Positions 19,887-28,512 are shown, counted from the stretch's first letter. The stretch is DNA of 64,000 bases from Lachnospiraceae bacterium (GCA_017543445.1 JAFYGB010000019.1:124001-188000), one strand, 5' to 3'. Translations and numbers: made by a program. The notes: generated by a model from the sequence alone, not told the origin.

Positions 19887-20474
19887 TTATGATTCGTCCC
19901 CTAGGTGATATTTCTCCGCCATATCTTTCGGGCGGACGATGACCTCGTTCTTCTCAACACGAACGATGGTCACGGTCGATCCTTGACGGATCACCTGCGT
20001 AGGGTTGTCCGCCTTTGCGGGATAGTTCGTCGTGATGCCGTCAAAGGTCGTCACGCTGACCGAACCGAAACCGCCGGCTATGATCGTATTGACCACATGG
20101 CCATCACATCCTACCAAATCTTCGCGGTTTACTGTGGTGTGTTCCACCTTACGCAACGTGCGGATCAAACTCTGGATGATGACCGCACCGAGATATCCGA
20201 CGCCGACTGCGATAAGTACGACCATCCATAATTTCATGGAGTCGCCCAGGATCTTACCCATGGCACCGAATAGCATAAGGCCTACACAGATACTGTGGAG
20301 CGAAGCCGGCAAAAGGGCGATTGAGATATCACCGATATCAAAACCAAAATCGAACCCTACATCCGGGCCGTCTCCGTCTGAGTCCACGGAAGCATCAAAT
20401 ATTCCGCCAAGAAGCAGCGTGATCAACGGGATCGCAAAACCGATCACTATACATATCGTATATACCGTATCCAT
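19887..20474 (-). CDS. NfeD-like membrane protein (flotillin partner)
   Basis: A 195-aa membrane protein with about three or four hydrophobic segments in residues 1-115 and a C-terminal soluble beta-rich domain (GCDGHVVNTIIAGGFGSVSV to EVIVRPKD) that fits the OB fold of NfeD/YuaF proteins. Such proteins work with flotillins in membrane microdomains. Start ATG 20474 follows GGAGGG; the open frame extends upstream into the leader but with no ribosome site. Same operon as floT. Confidence 0.82.
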   Translation of the reverse strand: MDTVYTICIVIGFAIPLITLLLGGIFDASVDSDGDGPDVGFDFGFDIGDISIALLPASLHSICVGLMLFGAMGKILGDSMKLWMVVLIAVGVGYLGAVIIQSLIRTLRKVEHTTVNREDLVGCDGHVVNTIIAGGFGSVSVTTFDGITTNYPAKADNPTQVIRQGSTVTIVRVEKNEVIVRPKDMAEKYHLGDES

Positions 20475-20545
20475 GAAGCTCCCTCCTTCCCCGCGGCAGA
20501 TCTTAAATTTCGTTTGTCTTCGCGATCCGTTCTCCTTTTTATAAA

Positions 20546-20582
20546 CTAAAAGCGAAATCCGAAGGACCGGTTCCGCTTTTAG
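20546..20582 (-). terminator. Hairpin between asd and the NfeD-like gene
   Basis: Arms CTAAAAGCG and CGCTTTTAG (with an inner CGG/CCG pairing) flank a loop of about 19 nt; the minus strand continues TTTATAAAAAGG. It may end asd transcripts. Because an extended -10 promoter lies upstream at 20627, it could also be a leader hairpin of the nfeD-floT transcript. Confidence 0.55.
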
Positions 20583-20626
20583 AAAACGATATCGTAAAAA
20601 CATCCGTTTTTTCTACCCGCAAGTGT

Positions 20627-20635
20627 ATTATATCA
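20627..20635 (-). promoter_or_regulatory. Extended -10 promoter for nfeD-floT
   Basis: TGATATAAT on the minus strand is an extended -10 element with no good -35. It lies between the asd stop and the hairpin at 20546, 150 nt before the NfeD-like start codon. Confidence 0.5.
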
Positions 20636-20654
20636 GATAGCAGGCCAAGTTTTA

Positions 20655-21764
20655 TTACTTTTTTCTTTCACTTTTCGCACAAATATAGTTCTTTGCGACC
20701 AGCATTTCCGCACAGAGAACTGCACCGCCCGCAGCACCGCGAAGTGTATTGTGGGACAGGCCGACAAACTTCCAGTCATAGACGGTATCTTCGCGCAGGC
20801 GGCCGACACTTACGCCCATGCCGTTCTCGTAGTCAACATCGAGAGCGACCTGCGGACGATTATCCTCTTCCAGATACTGGATGAACTGCTTCGGAGCGCT
20901 GGGAAGTTCCAGTTTCTGAGGCTCGCCGGAGAATGCAAGGAGCTTCTCGATCAACTGCTCTTTTGTAACTTTCTTCTTAAACTTAACGAAGACTGCTGCC
21001 GTATGACCATTCAATACCGGAACACGGATGCACTGACATGTGATCACAGGGCTGGTAGCCGGAACGATCACGCCGTCCTTTACCTCTCCCCACAGACGAA
21101 GCGGTTCCTTCTCGCTCTTCTCTTCCTCACCACCGATGTACGGGATGATATTGCCCACCATCTCGGGCCAGTCCTTAAAGGTCTTACCTGCGCCGGAGAT
21201 CGCCTGGTATGTGGTAGCAACTACCTCGTACGGCTCGAACTCCTTCCAAGCGGTAAGTACCGGAGCATAGCTCTGGATGGAGCAGTTCGGCTTAACAGCG
21301 ATGAAACCGTACTTCGTTCCCAGACGCTTCTTCTGCGCATCGATCACCTCGAAATGCTCGGGGTTGATCTCCGGAACCACCATCGGAACATCCGGTGTCC
21401 AGCGGTGTGCGCTGTTGTTGGAAACAACGGGTGTCTCGGTCTTAGCATAAGCTTCCTCTGCAGCGGCAATGGCTTCCTTCGTACCTTCGTAAGCGCTGAA
21501 TACCATATCGACCTGCGATGCGACCTTCTCGACTTCGTCTACATTCAGAACGACCAGTTTCTTTACTGCCTCCGGCATGGGAGTATCCATCTTCCAGCGA
21601 TCGCCAACAGCTTCCTCATATGTTTTACCGGCAGAACGCGGGCTCGCTGCAACTGCAACGACCTCAAACCACGGATGCTCAGCCAGGATAGAAATGAAAC
21701 GCTGGCCTACCATACCCGTTGCGCCCAAAACGCCTACTTTTAATTTTTTGTCCAATCTCTTCAT
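20655..21764 (-). CDS. asd: Aspartate-semialdehyde dehydrogenase
   Basis: It reduces aspartyl phosphate to aspartate semialdehyde, the branch point to lysine/diaminopimelate, threonine and methionine. The protein (369 aa from ATG 21764, chosen for GGAGG eight bases upstream) begins with the NADP-binding VGVLGATGMVGQRF and has VVSNNSAHR and the active-site Cys in KPNCSIQ near residue 155. SAGKT and ISGAGKTF are also seen. Overall it resembles the archaeal/fungal-type Asd rather than the enterobacterial type. A tRNA-Thr lies 142 nt upstream in the same orientation. Confidence 0.94.
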   Translation of the reverse strand: MKRLDKKLKVGVLGATGMVGQRFISILAEHPWFEVVAVAASPRSAGKTYEEAVGDRWKMDTPMPEAVKKLVVLNVDEVEKVASQVDMVFSAYEGTKEAIAAAEEAYAKTETPVVSNNSAHRWTPDVPMVVPEINPEHFEVIDAQKKRLGTKYGFIAVKPNCSIQSYAPVLTAWKEFEPYEVVATTYQAISGAGKTFKDWPEMVGNIIPYIGGEEEKSEKEPLRLWGEVKDGVIVPATSPVITCQCIRVPVLNGHTAAVFVKFKKKVTKEQLIEKLLAFSGEPQKLELPSAPKQFIQYLEEDNRPQVALDVDYENGMGVSVGRLREDTVYDWKFVGLSHNTLRGAAGGAVLCAEMLVAKNYICAKSERKK

Positions 21765-21906
21765 AATGTCCTCCATTCCGATGTCCACCGTGAAAAGGCA
21801 AATTTCCGTCCCGCGCGGACATTCCTCTATATGATGTACGGCTCCGACAAATACCTCTAAAACGTAAGATAGTAGCGACGAGATATCTCCATCGCTACTA
21901 TCAATA

Positions 21907-21979
21907 AGCTCCTGGGGGGACTCGAACCCCCGACCTGCGCATTACGAATGCGACGCGCTACCAGCTGCGCTACAGAAGC
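21907..21979 (-). tRNA. tRNA-Thr (anticodon CGT)
   Basis: A 73-nt cloverleaf: acceptor GCTTCTG/CAGGAGC, D-stem GCGC/GCGC, anticodon loop TTCGTAA with anticodon CGT (reads ACG), T-arm GGGGG-TTCGAGT-CCCCC, discriminator U. CCA is not encoded. The first anticodon-stem pair is a U-C mismatch. It is followed by asd, an enzyme of the threonine pathway, with no clear terminator between. Confidence 0.93.
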
Positions 21980-22032
21980 AACCATATGTTTTTTCGGTAT
22001 GTTACCAGGTCATCTTAAAGATGACTTACGTT

Positions 22033-22061
22033 ATGTTAACACATTGCCCCCAGTATGTCAA
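22033..22061 (-). promoter_or_regulatory. Promoter for tRNA-Thr and asd
   Basis: On the minus strand, -35 TTGACA (22056-22061) and -10 TAACAT (22033-22038) are 17 nt apart. The -35 overlaps the stop of the MATE gene. The start point is about 50 nt before the tRNA; that stretch contains a perfect palindrome, GTCATCTT/AAGATGAC. Confidence 0.65.
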
Positions 22062-23437
22062 GCATTTTTTAACCTGTTTTTCGTGAATTTTCTGCTGAGT
22101 GCGAGGAAGCAGATCAGATGGACGCTGAAGGTCAATGCCCACGAGATCGGATAGGTGATGTAGATCATGCTCGCATTGTGGAATTGCGGGATCCGGAATA
22201 CCGTCCAGAGCCATACGAGGCGCAGGAAACAGGCCCCGATCAGCGATACGATGGTCGGCATGACCGAATAGCCCATGCCGCGGATCGAGCCGACGCAGAC
22301 ATCCATCATGCCGCAAAGCATATAAGTCGTCATGATCATCCACAGGCGCACCATGCCCGCGTCAATGATGGCCGGATTGTCGGAATAGATGCCGAGAAGC
22401 GGTCTTCCGAAGAAAAGCACTGTATAGCCCAGAACCGTTCCCACAGCTATAACACAGGCTTCGGTCTTCCAAAAGATCGGGCGAACGCGGTGCAGTTTTC
22501 CTGCTCCGATATTCTGGCTGGTAAATGAGATCGACACCTGATGAAAGGCATTCATCGACACATAGACAAAGCCTTCGAGGTTCATAGCGATCGAATTACC
22601 ATCGATGACCAGATCGCCGAGTTCATTGACCGAGGACTGGATCACTACATTCGCCAGAGAGAAGATCACACCCTGGAAACCGGCAGGCAGACCGATCCGT
22701 GCGATCCGCTTCAGGATATGCTTCTTAATGTACGGATGCAGTATATCAAAGTGCAGATCGCCCTTCTCTCTCACCAGGCAACGTACGACTAAGGCAGCGG
22801 ACAATGTCTGCGACAAAATGGTCGCAAGTGCAACGCCGGCTACGTCCATCTGAAATACGATCACAAAGATCAGGTTCAGCACTACGTTCAGCGCTCCGGC
22901 GATCGTCAGGTAGATCAGTGGGCGACGCGTATCGCCGACCGCACGCAGGATGGAACTTCCGAAATTGTAGACCATCATCGAGGGCATGCCGAGGAAATAG
23001 ACCGTCAGGTAAATGACCGCCTTATCCAGGATCTCACCTTCTGCATTCATCAGGATCAGAATCGGACGAACGAAGAGAATGCCAATGATCGCCAGGAAGA
23101 TACCGGAGATCACACTGATCGCCATCGAAGTATGGATGGTATCCTTCAGTTTCTGCTGTTGTTTCGATGCATAATAACGCGCGACCAAAACGCCGGTACT
23201 CACGGAGAGCCCGACGAACAGGTTGGTCAGCAGATTGATCAGCGATCCCGTACAACCGACAGCTCCCAGCGACGAATCGCCCGCGTACTGTCCGACAACT
23301 ACGATATCCGCAGCGTTGAACAGAAGCTGCAGGATACTCGACAGCATCAGCGGTATCGCAAACTTAATGATATTCGGTAACAAAGGTCCCTCGAGCATAT
23401 CCACTCTTCCGGAACCTGATTTGTTTTTTATATTCAC
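22058..23437 (-). CDS. MATE-family multidrug/metabolite exporter
   Basis: A cation-coupled exporter with about 12 membrane segments, 459 aa, standard length. Typical features are LPNIIKFAIPLMLSSILQLLFNAADIVVVGQYAG near the N-terminus (residues 18-51) and the pseudo-repeat GLPAGFQGVIFSLANVVIQSSVNELG near residues 260-285. Start is GTG 23437 after GAGGGAG, only 3 nt past the lipoprotein stop, so translation is probably coupled. Substrate unknown. Confidence 0.92.
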   Translation of the reverse strand: MNIKNKSGSGRVDMLEGPLLPNIIKFAIPLMLSSILQLLFNAADIVVVGQYAGDSSLGAVGCTGSLINLLTNLFVGLSVSTGVLVARYYASKQQQKLKDTIHTSMAISVISGIFLAIIGILFVRPILILMNAEGEILDKAVIYLTVYFLGMPSMMVYNFGSSILRAVGDTRRPLIYLTIAGALNVVLNLIFVIVFQMDVAGVALATILSQTLSAALVVRCLVREKGDLHFDILHPYIKKHILKRIARIGLPAGFQGVIFSLANVVIQSSVNELGDLVIDGNSIAMNLEGFVYVSMNAFHQVSISFTSQNIGAGKLHRVRPIFWKTEACVIAVGTVLGYTVLFFGRPLLGIYSDNPAIIDAGMVRLWMIMTTYMLCGMMDVCVGSIRGMGYSVMPTIVSLIGACFLRLVWLWTVFRIPQFHNASMIYITYPISWALTFSVHLICFLALSRKFTKNRLKNA

Positions 23438-23440
23438 GGT

Positions 23441-24766
23441 TTACTCCCTCAGGAAGGACCAGTCCATATTCCAGTATTCGCCGTAAACCCCCGGCGTCAG
23501 ACTCTTCCATGTCGCCCGGTCGCAATCGACCTTAAAATGATATTGGCCTGCGGCGTCGAAGCGGATATACTCTCCGTTCTTCATGACCTCGCAAAGCGCG
23601 TTCTTCTTCAGATATTGTTGCTTCCACTGCTCAACGAACTCTTCGGGCAGAAAAAACGTATCATAGCAGAAATACGTCGGATAAAGCCCGTCTACACAGG
23701 AGCTCAAGTCGATAGTAAAGAAGAAATTACGGATCCGTCCGATCATGTAGGGAACATCGTCCACATAGGACGTCACCCACTCCCCGTAGATCTTCTGCTT
23801 CTTAAACGCATCGACCACGTAAACAAAGCTCTCCTCACCGGATAAATCGCACGTGTTGTCAAACAGACGACGGCAGGTCGTATCATGCATCCAGTAGAAA
23901 TCCGCCTTGCTGTCTGCATTCAGGGATAATACGAAATCCCCGCCCACGTAGATGCCGAGCAGTCTCTGCTCGCGGTCGTCCTCCGCCTGCATATCGGTAA
24001 AGCACACCAGGTCGCCAACCTTCACCTGCTCTCTGGGCACCTCGGTACCATATGTCTCCATCTCCTCCGTCTCATACGGGAGGCGAATGTCATATTTCCC
24101 GAAGATCTCGCGAACAAATAACGCGGAACGATCCTTCTGGGTCAGTTCTCGGTCGCCGAGAGCCATGATCGTAAACGGGTCGTTCTTCTCCGGATCATAT
24201 GCTTTCGAAAGGTATGTAAGTGCAGAAACCAGGGCCTTATGTCCGGATAGTTTCTTCGTCGAGGCTTCACCCGGACGACAGAGGGTGTTCCCATCCGCCA
24301 TGCCGGAAAGCGCAGTGACTGTGACCTCACACGCCATATCCTCGTAAGCGATATGGTACGTATTCTCCCCGGCTTTCAGCAGCGGCGAAAGGTCCGAAGA
24401 CCAGCCTTGCGGATTCTCCTCGAGAATATCCTCTCCTTGCATAACGCGGATCTGAAAATCGCCGATCGCAACGCGGTCCATCTCATATCGCTGCGGTCCT
24501 ACATAAGAAACAATCAGTTTGCGAGGTGCCTCTGTGGAAGGTTCCTGCGTCGTCGGTTCTTCCGTCGTTTCAGCCGCGCCCGCGGTGGAAGCATTTGTGT
24601 CCGTGCCCTCATCAATCGGCGCAGAAAAAGAAGGCCCCTCTACAGAAGCAGTCGTTCGAATGATTTCCTGTGTGTCGGGCTCGGTTTTGGAAACATGTTC
24701 GCCTCGGCAGGCGCATGTACCGACCATTAATATGAGCAAACATAGGAAACGGACTACTCTACGCAA
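23441..24766 (-). CDS. Lipoprotein with Ig-like domain and degenerate NlpC/P60 domain
   Basis: A 441-aa lipoprotein (signal with lipid-attachment Cys in MVGTCACRGE, about residue 20), then a Thr/Glu/Pro linker (about 65-80) and an Ig-like domain starting YVGPQRY (about 88-150) like the one in the hydrolase at 8225. Residues about 195-290 align with that protein's NlpC/P60 domain (REIFGKYDIRL, VKVGDLVCF, LGIYVGGDFVLS), but the three catalytic positions read Arg, Leu and Ser instead of Cys, His and His. The last 130 residues are unrecognised. Probably a non-catalytic wall-binding or regulatory protein. Start is TTG 24766 after GGGAGG. Confidence 0.8.
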   Translation of the reverse strand: MRRVVRFLCLLILMVGTCACRGEHVSKTEPDTQEIIRTTASVEGPSFSAPIDEGTDTNASTAGAAETTEEPTTQEPSTEAPRKLIVSYVGPQRYEMDRVAIGDFQIRVMQGEDILEENPQGWSSDLSPLLKAGENTYHIAYEDMACEVTVTALSGMADGNTLCRPGEASTKKLSGHKALVSALTYLSKAYDPEKNDPFTIMALGDRELTQKDRSALFVREIFGKYDIRLPYETEEMETYGTEVPREQVKVGDLVCFTDMQAEDDREQRLLGIYVGGDFVLSLNADSKADFYWMHDTTCRRLFDNTCDLSGEESFVYVVDAFKKQKIYGEWVTSYVDDVPYMIGRIRNFFFTIDLSSCVDGLYPTYFCYDTFFLPEEFVEQWKQQYLKKNALCEVMKNGEYIRFDAAGQYHFKVDCDRATWKSLTPGVYGEYWNMDWSFLRE

Positions 24767-24805
24767 AGAAAGACCTCCCTTCTTTGTTTCCGATCACACG
24801 CGGCA

Positions 24806-26203
24806 TTATCTGCCGCGGTAAGCTTCCAACTTTGTATATGCCTGCGCAGACCACTGACTCTCAGGATCGATGGCGATCAGCTGGTTCAGGCAGTTTGTCA
24901 TGGCGTTGATATTATTGACCGACTCATAACACAGTGCCAGGTAATACAGGACCGGTTCGGACGTCGGCTGGAGGTTATTCGCCTGCGACAGGTACTCGAT
25001 CGCACGCTCATAATCGAGCTGGTCACGATAACGCAAGCCTGCATAATACAAACGATACCACATCGTTTCGTGCATATCATCCTTAATTGCGCGGTAGGCT
25101 TCGGCGTAAAACTTATCCTCGGACTGTGAATCGAGGTCCAGATAAGCATTCATGGCCTTCAGATAATCCTCATCCACATACATCTTCATAACGCCGATCA
25201 ACGTCTGGTAGGACGTGATCTGCTCGCGAAGTCCGGCGATGGTTTCGGTGGCGGTCGATGCGGCACTGTCCCTCTCATTTACACTACGCTGCAACCGGTC
25301 GACCTCATCTTGCAAGTTCGAATTATCGGTTTGCAATCGCATGATCTCCGTTCGCAGGTTCGATATCTGCGTCAGGCTGTCCGTCAGCATGGCGCGGGAC
25401 TCACCCTGCTCGATCCGTCGCACGGAAGGCACGACGATAAAGTAGATCAGAAGCGCTCCAAGCAGGAAACCGATCGCGATATACATCGCGTAGACAACAT
25501 AGGAACTGTATTCACGGATCGCGGACGTCGGCGTAATAACGCCATCTTCCTCCGATGCGAAACGACCTTTTACTACATCGGACAATGATGTATCGTTCTT
25601 ACGGGCTTCATTGATCGCCTCTAAATAGCGGATGGTCGTCGAGTCACCGCAATCGATGGCCGCGCAACGTTTCAACAGACGCTCCGCCTTCGTGTAAGCG
25701 CCGTCCTGCATGTACAAAAGCGCCAGCAGCTGATATGCCTTAACATTGTTGTACGGTTTGGAAACGATACGTTTCAGCGACAGCAGAGCAAGATCGCGGC
25801 TGCCCACCTCCAGATAATGCAGTGCATTATTATATCGGTGCAGGTTCGCCGACAGTGCCTTCTGCGTCGTTTCCACTTGCTTAAGATAGCCGTCGGCAGG
25901 ATTATCCTTATCGTTCAGGTTCTTACTGATGACCCACTCACGCAGGGCGAAAACCAACTCGCCGAGTTCATAATAGATCAACCCGAGGAGATTTCGCGCT
26001 TCGTAGTTTTTCTTATTCAGATTTAAACATTGGTGCAATGCTGTCAGCGCTCCGGTCAGATCCCGTCGCTTCGCGCGTTCCAATCCCAGATTGTAATAGG
26101 AGTTCGACGTTTGAATGATCTCTCGATACAACCGGATATCGGTACCGCACGTCAAGCAGACGTCCTGCTTTGACAGCTTCGCCCCGCATATCAAACATTG
26201 CAT
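24806..26203 (-). CDS. Zinc-ribbon/TPR membrane protein
   Basis: A 465-aa protein: N-terminal zinc ribbon (Cys3, Cys6, Cys16, Cys19 in MQCLICGAKLSKQDVCLTCG), TPR-like helices (about residues 35-195), one membrane segment (about 235-258), a coiled coil (about 280-345), then more TPR-like repeats to the end on the outer side. It therefore presents protein-interaction surfaces on both sides of the membrane. It starts 3 nt after a 47-aa gene and precedes the lipoprotein by 39 nt. Specific role unknown; a scaffold for an envelope complex is a guess. Confidence 0.78.
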   Translation of the reverse strand: MQCLICGAKLSKQDVCLTCGTDIRLYREIIQTSNSYYNLGLERAKRRDLTGALTALHQCLNLNKKNYEARNLLGLIYYELGELVFALREWVISKNLNDKDNPADGYLKQVETTQKALSANLHRYNNALHYLEVGSRDLALLSLKRIVSKPYNNVKAYQLLALLYMQDGAYTKAERLLKRCAAIDCGDSTTIRYLEAINEARKNDTSLSDVVKGRFASEEDGVITPTSAIREYSSYVVYAMYIAIGFLLGALLIYFIVVPSVRRIEQGESRAMLTDSLTQISNLRTEIMRLQTDNSNLQDEVDRLQRSVNERDSAASTATETIAGLREQITSYQTLIGVMKMYVDEDYLKAMNAYLDLDSQSEDKFYAEAYRAIKDDMHETMWYRLYYAGLRYRDQLDYERAIEYLSQANNLQPTSEPVLYYLALCYESVNNINAMTNCLNQLIAIDPESQWSAQAYTKLEAYRGR

Positions 26204-26206
26204 GTT

Positions 26207-26350
26207 TTACTCCTTATCCGATGCATCCTTCAGAATCCTGGCCAGAATGTCCGTAACATCGACCAAAGGGGTATTCTTTATCGTCTCCTCGGTATCCTTT
26301 AACTCGAGGCTCGGCTTAAATTTCGCCAATTCTTCTTCAAAATTCAGCAT
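26207..26350 (-). CDS. Small acidic protein (47 aa)
   Basis: MLNFEEELAKFKPSLEL at the start, then an acidic helical chain to DASDKE; no signal or membrane segment. ATG 26350 follows GGAGG by eight bases and is the first start after a good promoter, which rules out the longer open frame to 26497. Three bases separate it from the zinc-ribbon/TPR gene. Its helix-rich acidic character suggests a partner of that protein, but this is inference. Confidence 0.7.
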   Translation of the reverse strand: MLNFEEELAKFKPSLELKDTEETIKNTPLVDVTDILARILKDASDKE

Positions 26351-26381
26351 ATGGGAAACCTCCGCGGAAAGTTTACATTTT

Positions 26382-26410
26382 ATTATACTTTTTTTCCTCG
26401 GAAAATGCAA
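26382..26410 (-). promoter_or_regulatory. Promoter of the 47-aa/TPR/lipoprotein/MATE operon
   Basis: On the minus strand, -35 TTGCAT (26405-26410) and -10 TATAAT (26382-26387) are 17 nt apart. The predicted start is about 25 nt before the 47-aa gene. Confidence 0.8.
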
Positions 26411-26424
26411 GCACGTAAACGAAG

Positions 26425-26460
26425 AAGCCGCGCCGCAGGAACGGTCCTGCAACGCAGCTT
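26425..26460 (-). terminator. Terminator-like hairpin after the solute-binding lipoprotein gene
   Basis: A 16-bp stem with several G-U pairs (arms 26425-26440 and 26445-26460, loop of four) lies 17 nt after the stop at 26478. The minus strand continues CTTCGTTTAC, only weakly U-rich. It separates the accessory region from the promoter at 26382. Confidence 0.65.
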
Positions 26461-26477
26461 TATCAGATATCAGATGT

Positions 26478-27878
26478 TCATCTGCTTCTCCACTCATTCA
26501 ATTGGTTATTAATCTCATCAAATACGTTTCCATAGTCTCTGCTTTTATTAAAAAAGCTTTCCAGCACACGCGTGTAATTGGAATTGACTTTAACCTGGTT
26601 CGACTGAATCGTAACCATCTGCTCGACCAAACGGGTCAAATCCTTATTATACTGACTTACTATTTCACGTTCTTCCTGGGAAAGATTTGGAAGAAATCCT
26701 GTAATCAGGCTTTCACTGCAATCGTTATAGTATTCAGTTCTGGCAGACCATCCGTTCTTATCCGGATTACCCCAATAAATATATGAGGCCATTTCCGGAT
26801 CTGAACAACACGCTGCTAAAACTTGAAGTGCGAGTTCTTTTCGTGGAGAAGAAGCTAAAACACCAAAAGATATTCCTGTTACCGTAGTGAAAAGGTTTGG
26901 GCACAGAATATACTCCTTAAATCGATCATCTTCAACCTTATCAGAAGAGATATAAGCGAATGTATTACTCGGAATATTATCTGGCGTAATACCGGCAACT
27001 CGAACTCCATTTTGAAAATCAGAATAAATCGTACGCAAAAGAGAAGCTAATCTACTATCCTTTGTCAAATCATCAAAGCTTCCTGATGAAATCCCATAAG
27101 ATGCCAAAAGATCGTTTTTATATCCTAAAAAAGCTGTTACTTCATCAACGCCAAATAAGTAGGATGCTATGATTGCATCTTCCTTCCCACAGGAAAGACA
27201 AATGTCTCTTAATGAATCGTATGTACCATCAAAGGAATTCTCAAACAGGGTTGCATATTGCCTATCAACATATACGTACATTTCATTTAAATTACTAAAA
27301 CGTGTCGGGATCGAATAAATGACTCCGTTAACCTTTTTTTGTTCCCATTCCAAGGAACTGAAGTTATTATAGAGATCACGTCCATCTAAGGATAAATATT
27401 CGTTCAATGGGAGGAATTCACTCGCCACAAAATCAGCGGCATCATACGCTCCATTCAACCAATATACCGAAGAAAGAATATCCGGAGCCATTCCTGTAGT
27501 TTTCTGTTCATTTAACCACTCTGCGTAGTCGTCTCCCATTTCACTAACATAAATGAATTCAATTTCTTCACAGATTCCTCTTTCTTCAATGAAATGGATT
27601 ATTGCCTGTTGCAATTCTACTGAGAAACGCGGATAAACATGGATCGCCCATTTGACGTGTTCGTTATCCATCTCATTTTCTCCAGCAGATGTGCTATGAA
27701 ACAAACTATTATCCTCACCCGAAATACTTTCTATCGTTATCTCGGACAATGTATCTTGATTAGATTCAGAAACCTCATGTGCATCAGTAACTTCAAGAAC
27801 ATCTTTATTCTTGCACGAAACGAATAGCAAAGCAATCATCAGCAAGCCCATAACGATATAGAATTTATAGATCCTCAC
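26478..27878 (-). CDS. Extracellular solute-binding-like lipoprotein
   Basis: A 466-aa lipoprotein whose fold-level features fit family 1 ABC solute-binding proteins: signal peptide with lipid Cys (ALLFVSCKNK, about residue 22), PDILSSVYWLN near residue 130, NGVIYSIPTRFS near residue 180 and the GISFGVLASSPRKELALQVL segment near 320. No permease or ATPase gene is near, so it may not serve transport. I take GTG 27878 as start (AAAGGAG seven bases upstream) over the longer frame from 27923. It is 34-41% G+C by eye in places, lower than its neighbours. It matches the C-terminal half of the pseudogene at 30381-33127 along its whole length. Confidence 0.8.
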   Translation of the reverse strand: MRIYKFYIVMGLLMIALLFVSCKNKDVLEVTDAHEVSESNQDTLSEITIESISGEDNSLFHSTSAGENEMDNEHVKWAIHVYPRFSVELQQAIIHFIEERGICEEIEFIYVSEMGDDYAEWLNEQKTTGMAPDILSSVYWLNGAYDAADFVASEFLPLNEYLSLDGRDLYNNFSSLEWEQKKVNGVIYSIPTRFSNLNEMYVYVDRQYATLFENSFDGTYDSLRDICLSCGKEDAIIASYLFGVDEVTAFLGYKNDLLASYGISSGSFDDLTKDSRLASLLRTIYSDFQNGVRVAGITPDNIPSNTFAYISSDKVEDDRFKEYILCPNLFTTVTGISFGVLASSPRKELALQVLAACCSDPEMASYIYWGNPDKNGWSARTEYYNDCSESLITGFLPNLSQEEREIVSQYNKDLTRLVEQMVTIQSNQVKVNSNYTRVLESFFNKSRDYGNVFDEINNQLNEWRSR

Positions 27879-27930
27879 AAAAAGTCTCCTTTCAAATAAT
27901 CCATCCTTCAATAAATCTACCAAAGAATGA

Positions 27931-28326
27931 TCAAGGGGCTTCGGTGGTCAGGTTCGAAAAGGATAGACTCCCACTTCCGTACCACGCATTATGAGAGGAT
28001 ACTACTCTATAAAAGTATTTCCCGCTGGCTGAATTCGGGCTCACAGTCACATATCCTGCTTTTCCGGCAGAAATAGGATCTGAGCCATAGGTTTGTGTGT
28101 TGTTATTATGCCAGTAAAAAGTAGCCGTTACATATGTATCCGTGTACTGGTAGGAAGATCTTGTTTCTGCCCAAGCAGATGTCTGACCAGGATTAATATC
28201 ATTCTCTGCTTCAATAAAGATAGACCCGATATATCCGTAGTCATAAGCGTTCGCAAAAACAAAACATGTTGACACTACAAACGTAAGAACAAATACCAAT
28301 AATGTTATAATCTTCTTATTCTTCAT
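27931..28326 (-). CDS. Small secreted protein (131 aa)
   Basis: Signal peptide (MKNKKIITLLVFVLTFVVST, cleavage probably after VFANA, about residue 27), then about 100 residues rich in Tyr, Ser, Thr and Asn with no Cys in the mature part: likely a beta-sandwich. It ends FSNLTTEAP, exactly the start of the Thr/Glu/Pro linker type seen in several surface proteins here. ATG 28326 follows GAGGAG. It lies between the propeller-type and solute-binding lipoproteins and is 52 nt before the latter. Family not recognised. Confidence 0.7.
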   Translation of the reverse strand: MKNKKIITLLVFVLTFVVSTCFVFANAYDYGYIGSIFIEAENDINPGQTSAWAETRSSYQYTDTYVTATFYWHNNNTQTYGSDPISAGKAGYVTVSPNSASGKYFYRVVSSHNAWYGSGSLSFSNLTTEAP

Positions 28327-28417
28327 AGTTTCTCTCCTCATTAATATGTGTTTCTTTTTTATGTAACGTATCAAATGCATTTCCATGGTTCTTAGTTTTA
28401 ACAATAGCTCGAATTCA

Positions 28418-28468
28418 TCATGGTGGGATCTCTTTAAGAAAAGCCTCGAAACTGTATTTAGTATACAT
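28418..28468 (-). CDS. Possible 16-codon peptide with strong ribosome site
   Basis: ATG 28468 is preceded by AAAGGAGGGGAGAC, one of the strongest ribosome sites in the window, and opens a frame MYTKYSFEAFLKEIPP ending in TGA. A second ATG overlaps the stop (ATGATGA). It sits between the lipoprotein stop (28513) and the secreted protein start (28326). It could be a leader peptide for coupled translation, a signalling peptide, or a remnant of a longer gene. Confidence 0.35.
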   Translation of the reverse strand: MYTKYSFEAFLKEIPP

Positions 28469-28512
28469 GTCTCCCCTCCTTTCGAATAATTTATTGAAAC
28501 CAGATAAATTAG

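Noticed and set aside
26207..26497. Long version (96 codons) of the 47-aa gene
   Set aside because: The extension crosses a terminator-like hairpin and the promoter; the ribosome site fits ATG 26350.
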